Shown: piece after piece, positions 1 to 8,631 of the stretch
Layout: every line of letters starts with the position of its first letter
Position numbering within the stretch: the stretch's first letter is position 1
From: Gilvimarinus sp. 2_MG-2023
GTDB lineage: Bacteria; Pseudomonadota; Gammaproteobacteria; Pseudomonadales; Cellvibrionaceae
Assembly (NCBI RefSeq): GCF_030547685.1
Contig: NZ_JAUOQM010000018.1
Location: 27,174 to 91,173 of the forward strand
Direction of reading: 5' to 3'
Length of the DNA: 64,000 nt
The notes under the pieces: model-generated
Databases searched by the model: none
What the model saw: only the letters and a program-made list of their open reading frames with translations
What the model was told of the DNA's origin: nothing
Made by a program: the position numbers and the translations under genes

Positions 1-1
1 A

Positions 2-1582
2 TTGGAGGCGGAAGGGGCGTTTCCATTGGATTTGGGGGAAATATCAGCAACAAGCATGGGAAAGGGTGCTGGCATTTACAAAGCTTCGAATGCTCCTGAA
101 AAACTAATCAATCAGTGCGGTACTCAGCGCTCTTATATCGTGGCGCTACGATTGGGAAATAAACTCTCCGGATGCTTGTCAATGGATGCAAAGCTTGAGT
201 TTGATGTGTCTGTTGACCAAGTAGGAAACGTTGAATGGCGTAGCCTTGTAACTTTTGACACTGATACAAATATTGAAGTGACTACCGAAGGAGGTTCAGA
301 TTTTTCGTTATCGCAGGACTTGTTTCCAGAATTTGTAAGTTTACCTCCTGTTGTTGTCGGCTTGTTGGCATTTGAAAATCAGATTAATTTTAGATTGGGT
401 GGGGACTTTTCGGGTGATTCGAATATAGAGCTAGGATTTGATTCTGCCGGTAGAGCAGCTGCTGGCTTGGTTTTTGACAATGGTCAGTGGTCACCGATTT
501 CCGATGCATCCCCGAGTTATCAATTCCATCCGCCTGAGGTTTATGAAAATTATACTGGAGGATTGTTTGCGGGCCCCCGTTTTCAAAATTTTCTGTTTGG
601 GTTGGCAGGCCCCGACGTCAGCGTGTTTAGTGGGGTAAATTATAGTGGTGGGGCTCATCCATGGGGAAGTCAATTTGATTCAAATTATTTTATGGATGCT
701 AATATCGACTTGGCATTTAATTCTGAAATCATAGATGTAATCAAATTTTTATCAAACCTGTTACAGTTGCCTGAGGGTCAGGTTCGCGATTACTTTTATT
801 ATGGTGTTGAATTGGTGGATGCAGAAATTTATAGCGACATCAATTACTCCTCTGGCGGCGGCAGCTCGAGCTCCGTCGGCCCAGGTAACGGTGGTTCTGG
901 TAATAATGGTAGCGCGGGTAGTGACTCAAATGGCGAAATGTCTTCGGTTTCGTCTAGTTTCAGTAGTTCAGTCCCCTCATTATCGAGTATAAGTTCCAGC
1001 AGTTCGTCTACCAGCTCCTCTGGCAGTGTGAGCAGTGGAGGAGAAAGTAGCTCATCTGAAGCATCGAGTGATTCGAGCGCGCCAATGAGTGCCAGCTCCA
1101 GCAGCTCTTCCGTGGCCAGTGTGGGAGGGGGCGCAGTCCCGCCAGCTCCAGAGACCTGTAGTTCAAATGCAATTACCTCTGGATTGCCTTCGGTGTTAGC
1201 TGATTTTGGTGAAAACACGAATCTTGTTGGGATCGATGTGCCTAACGATCAATCTATTCTGTCGCAGCAATTTGTTGCACCCGTTGAGTCTGACAGGGCT
1301 GGTGTGGTTCGGTTTCTCCCCAGACCAACTTCATTTGGTGCCTATATTAGAGCTTGGGTTTCAGAGTGTGCAGGAGGGCCAAGCTTGCCATCAAGTAGCT
1401 CCTTAGAATGTTTGCAGGGTGGAAATGATGTCCAATTGCGGTGGGTGACGGGTGCGTCCAGGTTCTACTGTGGATTTAGTCCAGGTGAGAGTTATTATTT
1501 GAATGTTCAAATATACTCCAATGGGGATAGTTGCCCACCGGGAGGTAGCTGTCAGTTTGAAGTCCAGCACATATCAAACTAA
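2..1582 (+). CDS. Secreted-type hypothetical protein with Ser-rich linker (5' end outside window)
   Basis: The frame is already open at the first base and the only start seen is a TTG at base 2, so I treat the gene as cut by the window edge. About 526 residues are visible. Residues 1-280 show no domain I recognise and are rich in Gly, Ser, Asn and aromatic residues, as in exported beta-rich proteins. Residues about 281-380 are a low-complexity Ser/Gly linker, a hallmark of secreted multidomain proteins in Cellvibrio, Saccharophagus and Teredinibacter. The last 140 residues form a second domain with several Cys and a Pro-Gly-Glu-Ser-Tyr-Tyr-Leu turn, suggesting a disulfide-stabilised binding module. 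No catalytic motif is visible, so the function is not assigned. Its DNA is visibly more AT-rich than the housekeeping genes to the right. Confidence 0.7.
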   Translation: MEAEGAFPLDLGEISATSMGKGAGIYKASNAPEKLINQCGTQRSYIVALRLGNKLSGCLSMDAKLEFDVSVDQVGNVEWRSLVTFDTDTNIEVTTEGGSDFSLSQDLFPEFVSLPPVVVGLLAFENQINFRLGGDFSGDSNIELGFDSAGRAAAGLVFDNGQWSPISDASPSYQFHPPEVYENYTGGLFAGPRFQNFLFGLAGPDVSVFSGVNYSGGAHPWGSQFDSNYFMDANIDLAFNSEIIDVIKFLSNLLQLPEGQVRDYFYYGVELVDAEIYSDINYSSGGGSSSSVGPGNGGSGNNGSAGSDSNGEMSSVSSSFSSSVPSLSSISSSSSSTSSSGSVSSGGESSSSEASSDSSAPMSASSSSSSVASVGGGAVPPAPETCSSNAITSGLPSVLADFGENTNLVGIDVPNDQSILSQQFVAPVESDRAGVVRFLPRPTSFGAYIRAWVSECAGGPSLPSSSSLECLQGGNDVQLRWVTGASRFYCGFSPGESYYLNVQIYSNGDSCPPGGSCQFEVQHISN

Positions 1583-1730
1583 TACACTTAGGTGAAATCA
1601 TTGGAGTAGTACATGTAGTAACTTTGGCTGAGTGGTGATAAAAATATATACCTATGCATTGGTTCAATGCTGGCATCACTTGCCGTAGCCTCAATGTATT
1701 TATATAAAAAGGATTGACTTTAACTATTAA

Positions 1731-2252
1731 TATTGTGACAAATTAACTCTGCCCCATGAGCTGGATCACAGCAAGGGCAGTACCCATGATCGTGCTAACG
1801 TGGGCAACTCGGGCGTGTTTGCCTATTCCTACGGTCACGGAGATTCAGGTCAATTCGGCACAGTAATGAGCTATATCAGCCCTGTGGTGGGGTTGTTTTC
1901 CAACCCCGATATTGACTGTTCCGGGGTGCCCTGTGGGATCGCGCACCCCGATGACAATTCGGCTGATAATGCGCTTTCAATTAACAATACGCGCTTTGAT
2001 ATAGCAGCTTTTAGGGAAACTGTGGTGCCTGAACCCTGTGCCCCTGAAGACATTCTCACTCTGGAAAATGATTCAGTTTTCGGAGTGGTTACCGAGGCCG
2101 CCTGCGCGATAGAAGCAGGCCCAAGCTACGTCGTAACATCGACTGCCGATGTGACATTTAGCTCCAATGAGTCTATTTCTCTCAACCCCGGATCCCGGGT
2201 GGAGACTGGTGGGCAGTTTGCAGCGACAGCGGAGCCGGGGTTGGTACCCTAG
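1731..2252 (+). pseudogene. Remnant of reprolysin-like (M12B type) zinc metalloprotease
   Basis: The frame is open from just after a TAA at 1728 to the TAG at 2250, but no ATG precedes the conserved part. The first recognisable residues are the zinc site HELDHSKGSTHD (from 1755), which keeps the HExxHxxGxxH spacing of metzincins. GTVMSY (about 1860-1877) matches the Met-turn. The catalytic C-terminus continues to about residue 100, followed by a short segment with an Ile-Ser-Leu-Asn-Pro-Gly pattern like the 3-coathanger stack repeats found in exported bacterial proteins. The signal peptide, propeptide and first half of the catalytic domain are missing. I see a 5'-truncated relic; translation from the GTG at 1800 would lack the zinc site. 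Confidence 0.7.
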
Positions 2253-2569
2253 ACGTTACTGGCTTGGTATGAGTAAGGTATTCATGTTGAAAAGCGATAA
2301 GTAACCGCAACACTCAACCACCATTGATACTTACACAAAATAGCATGCAGTTGCACAGGCCGGTCACTGAGAAACTCGACCACTCTTCTTACAAAACCCG
2401 ACCTTGGCAAGGAGACGTCTGAACCAGCTATTCTTTTGGCGTGGGCGCGGGGTTTCCGGCCTGCGCACAGTTCCCGGGATCACGTTCGCTAAATAGCTCA
2501 GGTCTTCTTCTTTCTGCTTAGGCTTACCGTCTACCTCTGAGTTCATTCCAATTTTTTCCTCTAAACTTT
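2253..2569. other. 317 bp between two gene relics, no confident gene
   Basis: Stop codons are frequent. The longest open stretch is a 60-codon minus-strand frame (2364..2546) coding for a basic, Pro/Arg/Lys-rich peptide that I do not recognise. It may be noise or another decayed gene. No tRNA, clear hairpin terminator or promoter stands out. Confidence 0.4.
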
Positions 2570-2701
2570 ATGGCTGAAGATATGCCAAATGGGGGGCTTC
2601 ATCAATATAGAGGCTCTGCTGAAACGCCACAGCATATCGGTTGTTTGTCGCCCGTTAAATTTAAAGAGACGTATTTTTTGGATTCAACCCGTCTCGAGTA
2701 A
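2570..2701 (+). pseudogene. Possible C-terminal relic of an IS3-family transposase
   Basis: A 43-codon frame ends with IGCLSPVKFKETYF followed by a few residues and a stop. IS3-family DDE transposases commonly end in a Leu-Gly-Tyr-x-Ser-Pro-x-x-(F/Y)-(E/K) segment shortly before the stop, and this resembles it. Nothing upstream in frame carries the DDE residues, and I find no paired terminal repeats. This is a weak, similarity-by-eye call; it could be chance. A second tiny frame (2726..2818, 30 codons, very basic) lies between it and the next gene and is also unassigned. Confidence 0.3.
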
Positions 2702-2807
2702 AGTCTGTGCCCAAACAACTCTTTAATGTTTGCCGATGAATGGGGTATGATCAAACGTGAATATAAGCGCCATATAAAAGGTAAAAAAGTAAGGTTTGGG
2801 GGCATGG

Positions 2808-3419
2808 ATGGGGATTAATAAAGATCAGGTTTTGATCACTTGGGTCGGCGGTAACGACCTAAAAGCCTTGGATAGCGCTGCAGCCAGCCCCGGCCCTATT
2901 GCGTCCGCACTGGCAACACTTTCGGTGGATGCCATTGAGCTGCTTTACAACTACCCAGACGCAGACGTAAAACCCTACCTTAAATGGCTGGCGGGCCGCA
3001 CCCAGGCCACAATCCGCGCTCATAAAGTTAAGTTAACCTCGCCGGTCGATTACGACTCGGTATACCAGGTATCCAGCCAGTATTTACAGGCACTCAGTGC
3101 CACCAAAGCGGATTTATCCATTTTGCTCAGCCCCGGCACGCCCACCATGCAAGCGGTGTGGGTGTTGCTGGGTAAAACTCGCTACCCGTGTTGCTTTTAC
3201 CAGTCCTCCCGCGAGGCAGGGGTAGAAGAGGTCAGTATTCCATTTCAGCTTTCAGCCGAATACATCCCCACCGCCAGCAGCTTGAACAGCGCCAAAATCA
3301 GCCAGCTGGCTCAGGGCGATGCCCCCGTGGATGCCGCCTTTGATCATATCGTCACTCAAAGCCCGCGCATGCAAACCCTAAAAGCTCAGGCCCAGATACT
3401 GGCCGAGCGCGAGGTGTAG
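2808..3419 (+). pseudogene. Truncated sigma-54 activator: CARF/RtcR-like sensor domain without its AAA+ domain
   Basis: The ATG at 2808 is preferred; a TTG at 2796 is in frame. Residues 1-160 resemble the sensor half of RtcR-like sigma-54 activators: VLITWVGGNDLKA at the start, then a LLSPGTPTMQAVWVLLGKTRYP block, then an IPF-x-LSAEYIP end. Related sensors have a CARF-like Rossmann fold that binds nucleotide ligands. The chain continues into the first helix of the sigma-54 AAA+ domain (FDHIVTQSPRMQTLKAQAQILAEREV) and stops exactly where the family would read the beta strand leading to the GETGTGKE Walker A. No frame downstream restores that motif, so the ATPase and DNA-binding parts are deleted. 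Without them it cannot activate sigma-54 polymerase, though a free ligand-binding domain could still be made. Confidence 0.65.
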
Positions 3420-3456
3420 CACCAATGTACCGAAGGGCATATTTATCAAGCGTTTA

Positions 3457-3488
3457 CGGTAAGGAAAAGACTACCTTTTTCCTTACCG
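3457..3488. repeat. 12-bp perfect inverted repeat, 8-nt spacer
   Basis: Arms CGGTAAGGAAAA (3457-3468) and TTTTCCTTACCG (3477-3488) pair perfectly around GACTACCT. It lies 38 bp after the premature stop of the truncated regulator. No T-run follows on the plus strand, so it is not a standard terminator. It may be an operator or the scar of an element end. Confidence 0.6.
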
Positions 3489-3632
3489 GCATCCTGTTGT
3501 TTTCGCCTTATTTATATAATAAAAACAAAGAGTTAAGTGCTTTGTTCGAGCGTGAGGGTAGGCCGTTTTGTAAAGTGGTAGGCTTACACATATTGGGGGC
3601 TGCAAAAGCTTTATGTACCATTATGAGGCTTA

Positions 3633-3676
3633 TATTTACCAATAGTTGGTTTATATTAACCAACTATTGGTAAATA
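3633..3676. promoter_or_regulatory. 19-bp perfect inverted repeat operator upstream of winged-helix gene
   Basis: The 19-bp arms (3633-3651 and 3658-3676) flank TATATT. Each arm itself contains a short palindrome: ACCAATAGTTGGT (left) and ACCAACTATTGGT (right). That is the layout of two adjacent sites for a dimeric repressor. It ends 9 bp before the ATG of the winged-helix protein, so autoregulation by that protein is the simplest reading. A 3425..3673 open frame ends inside the repeat and is probably not a gene. Confidence 0.65.
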
Positions 3677-3685
3677 GGGTGCTTT

Positions 3686-4039
3686 ATGTTCATTCTTAAA
3701 GGGCTGCTGCGGGCCGAATCGCAGGAAAATACGCTGGTGTACTTAATGCTGCGTGGCGAGGGTTATGCCCGCGCTATTGCCAGCTTTTACGACATACCCG
3801 TTAACCCCGTGCAAAAGCAGCTGGCACGGCTGGAAGCATACGGCGTAATCGTCAGCGAGCAAATAGGCCGGGTGCGCAACTATCGCCTGAACCCCCGCTA
3901 CCCCTTTATGGAGCCGCTCACCGCCCTACTAAAAGCCGCCGTCGCCGCTTACCCAGCAGAGCTTAAAAGCCGTTTACTGGTGCAGCGCACACGCCCGCGT
4001 CAAGCGGGTAAGCCCTTGATTTCGGCACAGGGTGAGTAA
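3686..4039 (+). CDS. Small winged-helix (ArsR-like) transcriptional regulator
   Basis: A 117-residue protein. Residues 10-70 read as a winged helix: LVYLMLRGEGYARAIASFYD, then a recognition-helix segment PVQKQLARLEAYGVI and a wing ending RNYRLNPRYPF. The tail after residue 70 is an Ala-rich helix plus a basic end (RTRPRQAGKP). Such proteins are often encoded directly upstream of a nucleotidyltransferase and can serve as its repressor or antitoxin. Here the stop overlaps by one base the ATG of what remains of the next gene, so the pair was once translationally coupled. Codon use is more GC-rich than in the flanking AT-rich DNA, a sign of different origin. The gene itself looks intact. Confidence 0.75.
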   Translation: MFILKGLLRAESQENTLVYLMLRGEGYARAIASFYDIPVNPVQKQLARLEAYGVIVSEQIGRVRNYRLNPRYPFMEPLTALLKAAVAAYPAELKSRLLVQRTRPRQAGKPLISAQGE

Positions 4040-4107
4040 TGGATTTTAGTAACAGCAGCATGACCGAGTTGGCGGGTACCATCCCTGGGAGTTCGGGGGA
4101 CAGTTAA
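4039..4107 (+). pseudogene. 5' remnant of the gene coupled to the winged-helix regulator (possibly a nucleotidyltransferase)
   Basis: Starts at the ATG overlapping the previous stop (TAATG) and reads MDFSNSSMTELAGTI before running into unrelated residues and a TAA after 22 codons. The short opening with MTELA resembles the start of nucleotidyltransferases encoded behind this kind of winged-helix protein. That match is only a few residues long, so the family name is inference from context. The truncation itself is clear: no frame continues a protein for the next 160 bp. Confidence 0.4.
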
Positions 4108-4272
4108 CTTAATTCTGTGAGAGTTTGGGTTTTTTTAATAATAGAGAATGATCTCCGTTAAGGGTCAGTTATCCGGGTTAGAATCGTTAAGTATATATTA
4201 TACAGGTTTTGGCTATGCGAAACGCCGAATCTGTTTTTTAGCTTATATAAGAATTTATTAAAAGGAAAAGGC

Positions 4273-4917
4273 ATGTTTAAAAGGATATCATTTTGGTTGG
4301 TTGTCGTATCGCTATGTAGTGGTTGTGCAGTAGGGGTAAAGCACGAGTATGAAGTTGACCCTAAAAGAGTATGGATTCGGTCTGACGCTACAGTCAATGT
4401 TGCAACATTGGATCATAGGCCCTATGTAATATCTGGCGATAAGCCGGAAAGTTTTGTTGGTCTTTCTCGGGGTGGGTTTGGAAATCCATTTGATGTGGTT
4501 ACAAAGTCGAGAGATCCGTTGGCTGATGATATTTCGGACACTCTCGTTAAAGCCTTGTATCAAGAGGGTATGTCTGCCCGGAAAGTTCCGCTTCGCCCTT
4601 CCAGTTCCGTTGAAGAAGCTGTAGAGGCACTGCAGCAAGAAGATGCCGACCGATACTTATTGTTATTACTGTCAGAGTGGAAAGGCGACTCCATGATGAA
4701 TGTCGCCTTCATTTACGACTTTGAAATTCAAGTTCTAGATGAAAAAGGAACGATTTTAGTGGTAGAGCAGTACAAGGACAAAGAAAACCTAGGCGCGACT
4801 GATGCATTTAATCCTGGTGGAGGAATAAAAATAAAGAACCGGTTCAGATCCTTGGTTCCAGAACTATTCTCCAGTAAAGAAATCAGAGCGGCGTTGATGG
4901 AAAAAGGCGTCGATTGA
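4273..4917 (+). CDS. Hypothetical outer-membrane lipoprotein
   Basis: A 214-residue protein. Residues 1-17 form a signal peptide (MFKR, then a hydrophobic run) with Cys18 in the context LCSGC, a slightly atypical lipobox. Asp or other inner-membrane retention signals are absent at +2 (Ala), so outer-membrane sorting is expected. The mature part is mixed alpha/beta with a Val-Glu-Glu-Ala-Val-Glu-Ala-Leu helix near residue 112 and a long strand LLLLLSEW near 130, reminiscent of small lipoproteins that bind other envelope factors. I do not recognise the family. The ATG follows an AAAAGGAAAAGG ribosome site. The upstream 160 bp are strongly AT-rich. It stands alone on the plus strand and its DNA resembles the accessory island more than the neighbours to the right. 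Confidence 0.7.
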   Translation: MFKRISFWLVVVSLCSGCAVGVKHEYEVDPKRVWIRSDATVNVATLDHRPYVISGDKPESFVGLSRGGFGNPFDVVTKSRDPLADDISDTLVKALYQEGMSARKVPLRPSSSVEEAVEALQQEDADRYLLLLLSEWKGDSMMNVAFIYDFEIQVLDEKGTILVVEQYKDKENLGATDAFNPGGGIKIKNRFRSLVPELFSSKEIRAALMEKGVD

Positions 4918-4918
4918 T

Positions 4919-5038
4919 ATGGCTAAAGGGGGCAAGGTTGTTAAAAATGTTGGGCCGAATTTTCCAGTTTCTATCCCAAAGGATATGGGGTTAGAAAGTA
5001 ATAGAATTAAGTGGTGCCGGCAGTGTGATATGTTCTAG
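4919..5038 (+). CDS. Tentative 39-residue ORF after the lipoprotein gene
   Basis: An ATG two bases after the lipoprotein stop opens 39 codons (start MAKGGKVVKNVGPNFPVSIP, two Cys near the end, C-x-x-C). No ribosome site is obvious and I know no homologue. It may be a real small protein co-translated with the lipoprotein or the beginning of a lost gene. From 5039 to the gcvP stop at 5310 I see only a hairpin listed separately. Confidence 0.25.
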   Translation: MAKGGKVVKNVGPNFPVSIPKDMGLESNRIKWCRQCDMF

Positions 5039-5251
5039 GCAGTAGAGCCAGAATCGTAAAAATATCATCATTGGGGTGATTTATGTTGAAGCCTTCTGAT
5101 AAGTGAGTCGGAACAATAAGTTTCACCCTTTATATTCAGAGGCTTGAATACCTACACTCCAGTCCATTAAAAGTAGTGCCATGCATCGAAGTAATTTTCC
5201 CTCCGGCGACTGAGGGCAAACAAATTAAAGATTAAATTGCAGTAAGTCGTA

Positions 5252-5276
5252 TCGCGCTCGAAATGACCGAGCGCGA
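5252..5276 (-). terminator. Strong hairpin downstream of gcvP
   Basis: Arms TCGCGCTCG and CGAGCGCGA (9 bp, perfect, GC-rich) enclose a 7-nt loop. It sits 34 bp beyond the gcvP stop. No uridine run follows on the minus strand, so it may be an mRNA-stabilising 3' hairpin rather than an intrinsic terminator. Confidence 0.4.
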
Positions 5277-5309
5277 CACTCTAAAGTACCGAAACTTAGC
5301 TTCGTCCCT

Positions 5310-8216
5310 TTAGTTCCGGTACTCCTCAACAGTCGGACAAGAACAAACCAAATTCCGATCCCCGTACACATTATCAATCCGGTTAACCGCTGGCCACACT
5401 TTGTGTGCCTTGAGCCAGGGCGCGGGGCGCGCTGCTTGCTCGCGGGTGTAGGGGCGATCCCAGTTTGCTTGCATGACATCGTCTTGGGTGTGGGGCGCGT
5501 TGTGTAGGGCGCTGGTGTTGTAGTCGACTTCGCCGCTTTCGATTTGAGCGATTTCTTTGCGGATGATGATCATGGCCTCACAAAAACGGTCGAGCTCTTC
5601 CTGGCTTTCCGATTCGGTGGGCTCAATCATCAGTGTGCCCGGCACCGGGAATGACATGGTGGGGGCGTGAAAGCCGAAGTCCATTAAGCGTTTGGCGATG
5701 TCTTCTTCGGTAACGCCGCTGGCTTCTTTTAAGGGGCGCAAATCGAGCAGGCACTCGTGGGCAACGAAGCCTTCGTTGCCTTTGTACAAAATGGGGTAGT
5801 GATCGCCGAGTTTTTTAGCGATATAATTGGCGTTAAGTATGGCGATTTTGGTGGCGTGGGCCATGCCTTCGCGGCCCATCATTTTAATGTACATCCAGCT
5901 AATAGGGAGGATGCTGGCCGAACCCCAAGGCGCGGCGGAAATGGTGCCGTTGGCAAGGTCGGTGCCGGTCACCGGCTGCACAGGGTGCGCGGGTAAAAAC
6001 GGTTTTAAGTGTTCTGCCACGCCGATGGGGCCCATGCCGGGGCCGCCGCCACCGTGGGGAATACAAAAAGTTTTGTGCAGGTTTAAGTGCGACACGTCGC
6101 CGCCAAATTTACCTGGCGCAGCTACGCCTACTAGCGCGTTCATATTGGCGCCATCGATATAGACCTGACCGCCGACGTTGTGCACGGCGGCGCATACCTC
6201 GGTAATGCCTTCTTCAAAGACGCCGTGAGTGGAGGGGTAGGTCACCATAATGCACGCGATGCGGCTGGTGTACTCGGTGATTTTGGCGTTGAGGTCGTCG
6301 AGGTCGACGTTACCTTTACTGTCACAATTGACCACCACTACTTTCATGCCGACCATCTGTGCCGAGGCGGGGTTGGTGCCGTGCGCCGAGGCGGGAATTA
6401 AACAAATATCGCGTTCAAATTCGCCTTTGCTTGCAAAGTATTTTTTTATCGCGACCAAGCCTGCGTATTCACCTTGGCTGCCAGCATTGGGCTGCAAGCT
6501 AACGGCGTCGTAGCCGGTGCAGGCTTCCAGCATTTGTTGCAGTTGAGCAAACATTTGCGCGTAACCTTGCGCTTGCTCCATCGGGGTAAATGGGTGCAGT
6601 TTGCCAAACTCGGGCCAGGTGACGGGAATCATCTCGGCGGTGGCGTTGAGTTTCATGGTGCAAGAGCCGAGCGGAATCATTGAGTGATTCAGGGCGATGT
6701 CTTTGCTCTCTAGCTGTTTTAAGTAGCGCAGCATTTCGGTTTCGCTGTGGTAGCGATTAAACACCGGGTGGGTGAGTATGGCATCGCTACGGAGCAGGGC
6801 TTCGGGCAGGCCGGTGGCCGCATCGCCTGCACACAATTGCTCATCAATGGCATTGAGGCTCAGGCCGTGATCACCGGCGCTAAACACGTTCAGTAGTTGG
6901 CTAATTTGAGGGAGTGTGGTGGTTTCGTCCACACTGATGCCGATGCAGTCTTCCCCGACTAGGCGCAGGTTAATTTGGTTGGCTAGGGCCGTTTGATAGA
7001 GCGCTTGTTGTGACTCGCCTACTTTAATGCAAAGGGTGTCGAAGTAGTCGCTGTGAACACTGTCAAAACCGCGCTGGCGTAAGCCTTCCGCCAAAATATC
7101 TGTCAGCCGCGCCACTCGCTCGGCAATGCGCTTTAAGCCTTCGGGGCCGTGGTAAATGGCGTAGAACACGCTCATTACTGCCAAGAGTACCTGAGAGGTA
7201 CAAATATTAGAGTTGGCCTTCTCGCGGCGAATATGTTGTTCTCGGGTCTGCATGGCCATGCGCAGAGCGGTTTTGCCGCGCGAGTCTATCGACACCCCAA
7301 TAATCCGGCCCGGTGCGCTGCGTTTAAAGGCATCGCGAAAAGCAAAGAAAGCGGCGTGTGGGCCGCCAAAACCCATGGGCACACCAAAGCGCTGATTGGT
7401 GCCGATAGCGACATCGGCTCCCATTGCGCCGGGCGATTTTAAGAGTGTTAGGGCTAACAGATCCGAGGCGACGGTCACCAGAGTTTTCTGCTCGTGGGCG
7501 GTGCTGATAAGGTCGGTTAAATCGCGCACTTCGCCGGTGGTGCCTGGGTATTGCAGTAGGGCGCCAAAACATTCGGTGTTTGCCAGTTGTTCCGCTGCCG
7601 CGACCACGACCTCAAAACCAAAGTGTTCGGCGCGGGTTTTAATGACGGCGATGGTTTGCGGGTGAGTATCTTCGGCGACAAAAAACACATCGGAGCGATT
7701 CTTTTTGTTTTGTCGTTTGCACATGGCCATGGCTTCAGCCGCGGCTGTGCCTTCATCCAGCATGGATGCGTTGGCTAAATCCATACCGGTGAGGTCAATA
7801 ATCATCTGTTGGAAGTTGAGCAAGCCTTCTAGCCGGCCCTGGGCAATCTCTGGCTGATAGGGCGTGTAGGCGGTGTACCAGCCGGGGTTTTCCAGCACAT
7901 TGCGCAAAATAACGTTGGGCACATGAGTATCGTAATAACCCATGCCGATAAAGCTTTTGAACAGTTTGTTTTTACTGGCGATGGTTTTTAATTCCTCCAG
8001 CGCCTCTACCTCTGATTTGGCCGACTCCAGTGCTAAGGGGTCGGTATTGAGGATTTTGGCCGGTACGGTTTTCTCAATCAGGGTGGCGGTGCTGTCGAGT
8101 CCCAAGCTGTTTAGCATGGTGGTGGCTTGGCTGTTATCCGGGCCAATATGGCGCTGAATAAATGCATCGTGTTGAGCCAGCTCAGTCAAAGGTGCACGGC
8201 GAAGGTCCTGAGTCAT
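5310..8216 (-). CDS. gcvP: Glycine dehydrogenase (decarboxylating), P-protein
   Basis: PLP enzyme of the glycine cleavage system: it decarboxylates glycine and passes the aminomethyl group to the lipoyl arm of GcvH. At 968 residues it has the fused two-half length usual for proteobacteria. The N-terminal half starts with [10 protein letters not shown] and [16 protein letters not shown]; the C-terminal half carries NLHKTF with the PLP lysine at residue 715, followed by a Gly-rich [10 protein letters not shown] loop. The whole family pattern is intact. gcvT and gcvH are not next to it in this window, although they often are in related bacteria. A promoter about 140 bp upstream is listed separately. 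Many opposite-strand open frames inside this gene are composition artefacts. Confidence 0.97.
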   Translation of the reverse strand: MTQDLRRAPLTELAQHDAFIQRHIGPDNSQATTMLNSLGLDSTATLIEKTVPAKILNTDPLALESAKSEVEALEELKTIASKNKLFKSFIGMGYYDTHVPNVILRNVLENPGWYTAYTPYQPEIAQGRLEGLLNFQQMIIDLTGMDLANASMLDEGTAAAEAMAMCKRQNKKNRSDVFFVAEDTHPQTIAVIKTRAEHFGFEVVVAAAEQLANTECFGALLQYPGTTGEVRDLTDLISTAHEQKTLVTVASDLLALTLLKSPGAMGADVAIGTNQRFGVPMGFGGPHAAFFAFRDAFKRSAPGRIIGVSIDSRGKTALRMAMQTREQHIRREKANSNICTSQVLLAVMSVFYAIYHGPEGLKRIAERVARLTDILAEGLRQRGFDSVHSDYFDTLCIKVGESQQALYQTALANQINLRLVGEDCIGISVDETTTLPQISQLLNVFSAGDHGLSLNAIDEQLCAGDAATGLPEALLRSDAILTHPVFNRYHSETEMLRYLKQLESKDIALNHSMIPLGSCTMKLNATAEMIPVTWPEFGKLHPFTPMEQAQGYAQMFAQLQQMLEACTGYDAVSLQPNAGSQGEYAGLVAIKKYFASKGEFERDICLIPASAHGTNPASAQMVGMKVVVVNCDSKGNVDLDDLNAKITEYTSRIACIMVTYPSTHGVFEEGITEVCAAVHNVGGQVYIDGANMNALVGVAAPGKFGGDVSHLNLHKTFCIPHGGGGPGMGPIGVAEHLKPFLPAHPVQPVTGTDLANGTISAAPWGSASILPISWMYIKMMGREGMAHATKIAILNANYIAKKLGDHYPILYKGNEGFVAHECLLDLRPLKEASGVTEEDIAKRLMDFGFHAPTMSFPVPGTLMIEPTESESQEELDRFCEAMIIIRKEIAQIESGEVDYNTSALHNAPHTQDDVMQANWDRPYTREQAARPAPWLKAHKVWPAVNRIDNVYGDRNLVCSCPTVEEYRN

Positions 8217-8356
8217 AGAGAATCTCTTGTGTTGGGGCCAAATCTAATGGATTAAACGGTTGAGTCCCCTCCAATAAAGCATAGGCTTGGCGGGTTTACT
8301 CACTCAGCGGACTAACCTTGAGGGATCGTTTAATTCGGGCGGTCAGAAAGGGCGCA

Positions 8357-8385
8357 ATAGTAGCAATTGGCGGCCTTTTGAGCAA
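8357..8385 (-). promoter_or_regulatory. Probable sigma-70 promoter of gcvP; rest of 8217-8631 otherwise empty
   Basis: Read on the minus strand: TTGCTC, 17 bp, TACTAT. That would give a leader of roughly 130 nt before the gcvP ATG. I looked there for a glycine riboswitch core (GGAGAG with the paired conserved strands) and did not see one. The remaining part of the 415-bp gap up to the kinase ATG at 8632 shows no gene and no clear plus-strand promoter. Confidence 0.5.
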
Positions 8386-8631
8386 TTGAGAAAACGCTAT
8401 TACCGGCGCCATTAGGGCAGAAGAATCAACCGAACCGGCTCTTAGAGGAGGCAAGCGGTTGCTATTACTGGCCACCAGCTATATTGTTCAGGGATAATAT
8501 GCAAAGTGGCTATAAGTGCCTGACCACTGAGATGGCCGCAACGCCGGCGCCCTGAAGCCCTAGTCCGCAGTGGGTCATGCTTTGGGTGCCGACAAACAAT
8601 TGTATTGAGTCCTTTTTTATTGGCGCAGTGA

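Noticed and set aside
844..1218. Minus-strand frame of 124 codons rich in Leu and Glu
   Set aside because: It is the complement of the Ser-rich linker; composition explains the open frame.
3425..3673. 82-codon frame between the truncated activator and the winged-helix gene
   Set aside because: It runs through one inverted repeat and ends inside the operator; no start signal or known domain.
5310..8216. Many plus-strand frames of 60-110 codons inside gcvP
   Set aside because: They are shadows of a GC-rich coding strand, with no start signals or domains.
8217..8350. Glycine riboswitch in the gcvP leader
   Set aside because: Leader length would fit, but the conserved GGAGAG core and paired elements are absent on the minus strand.
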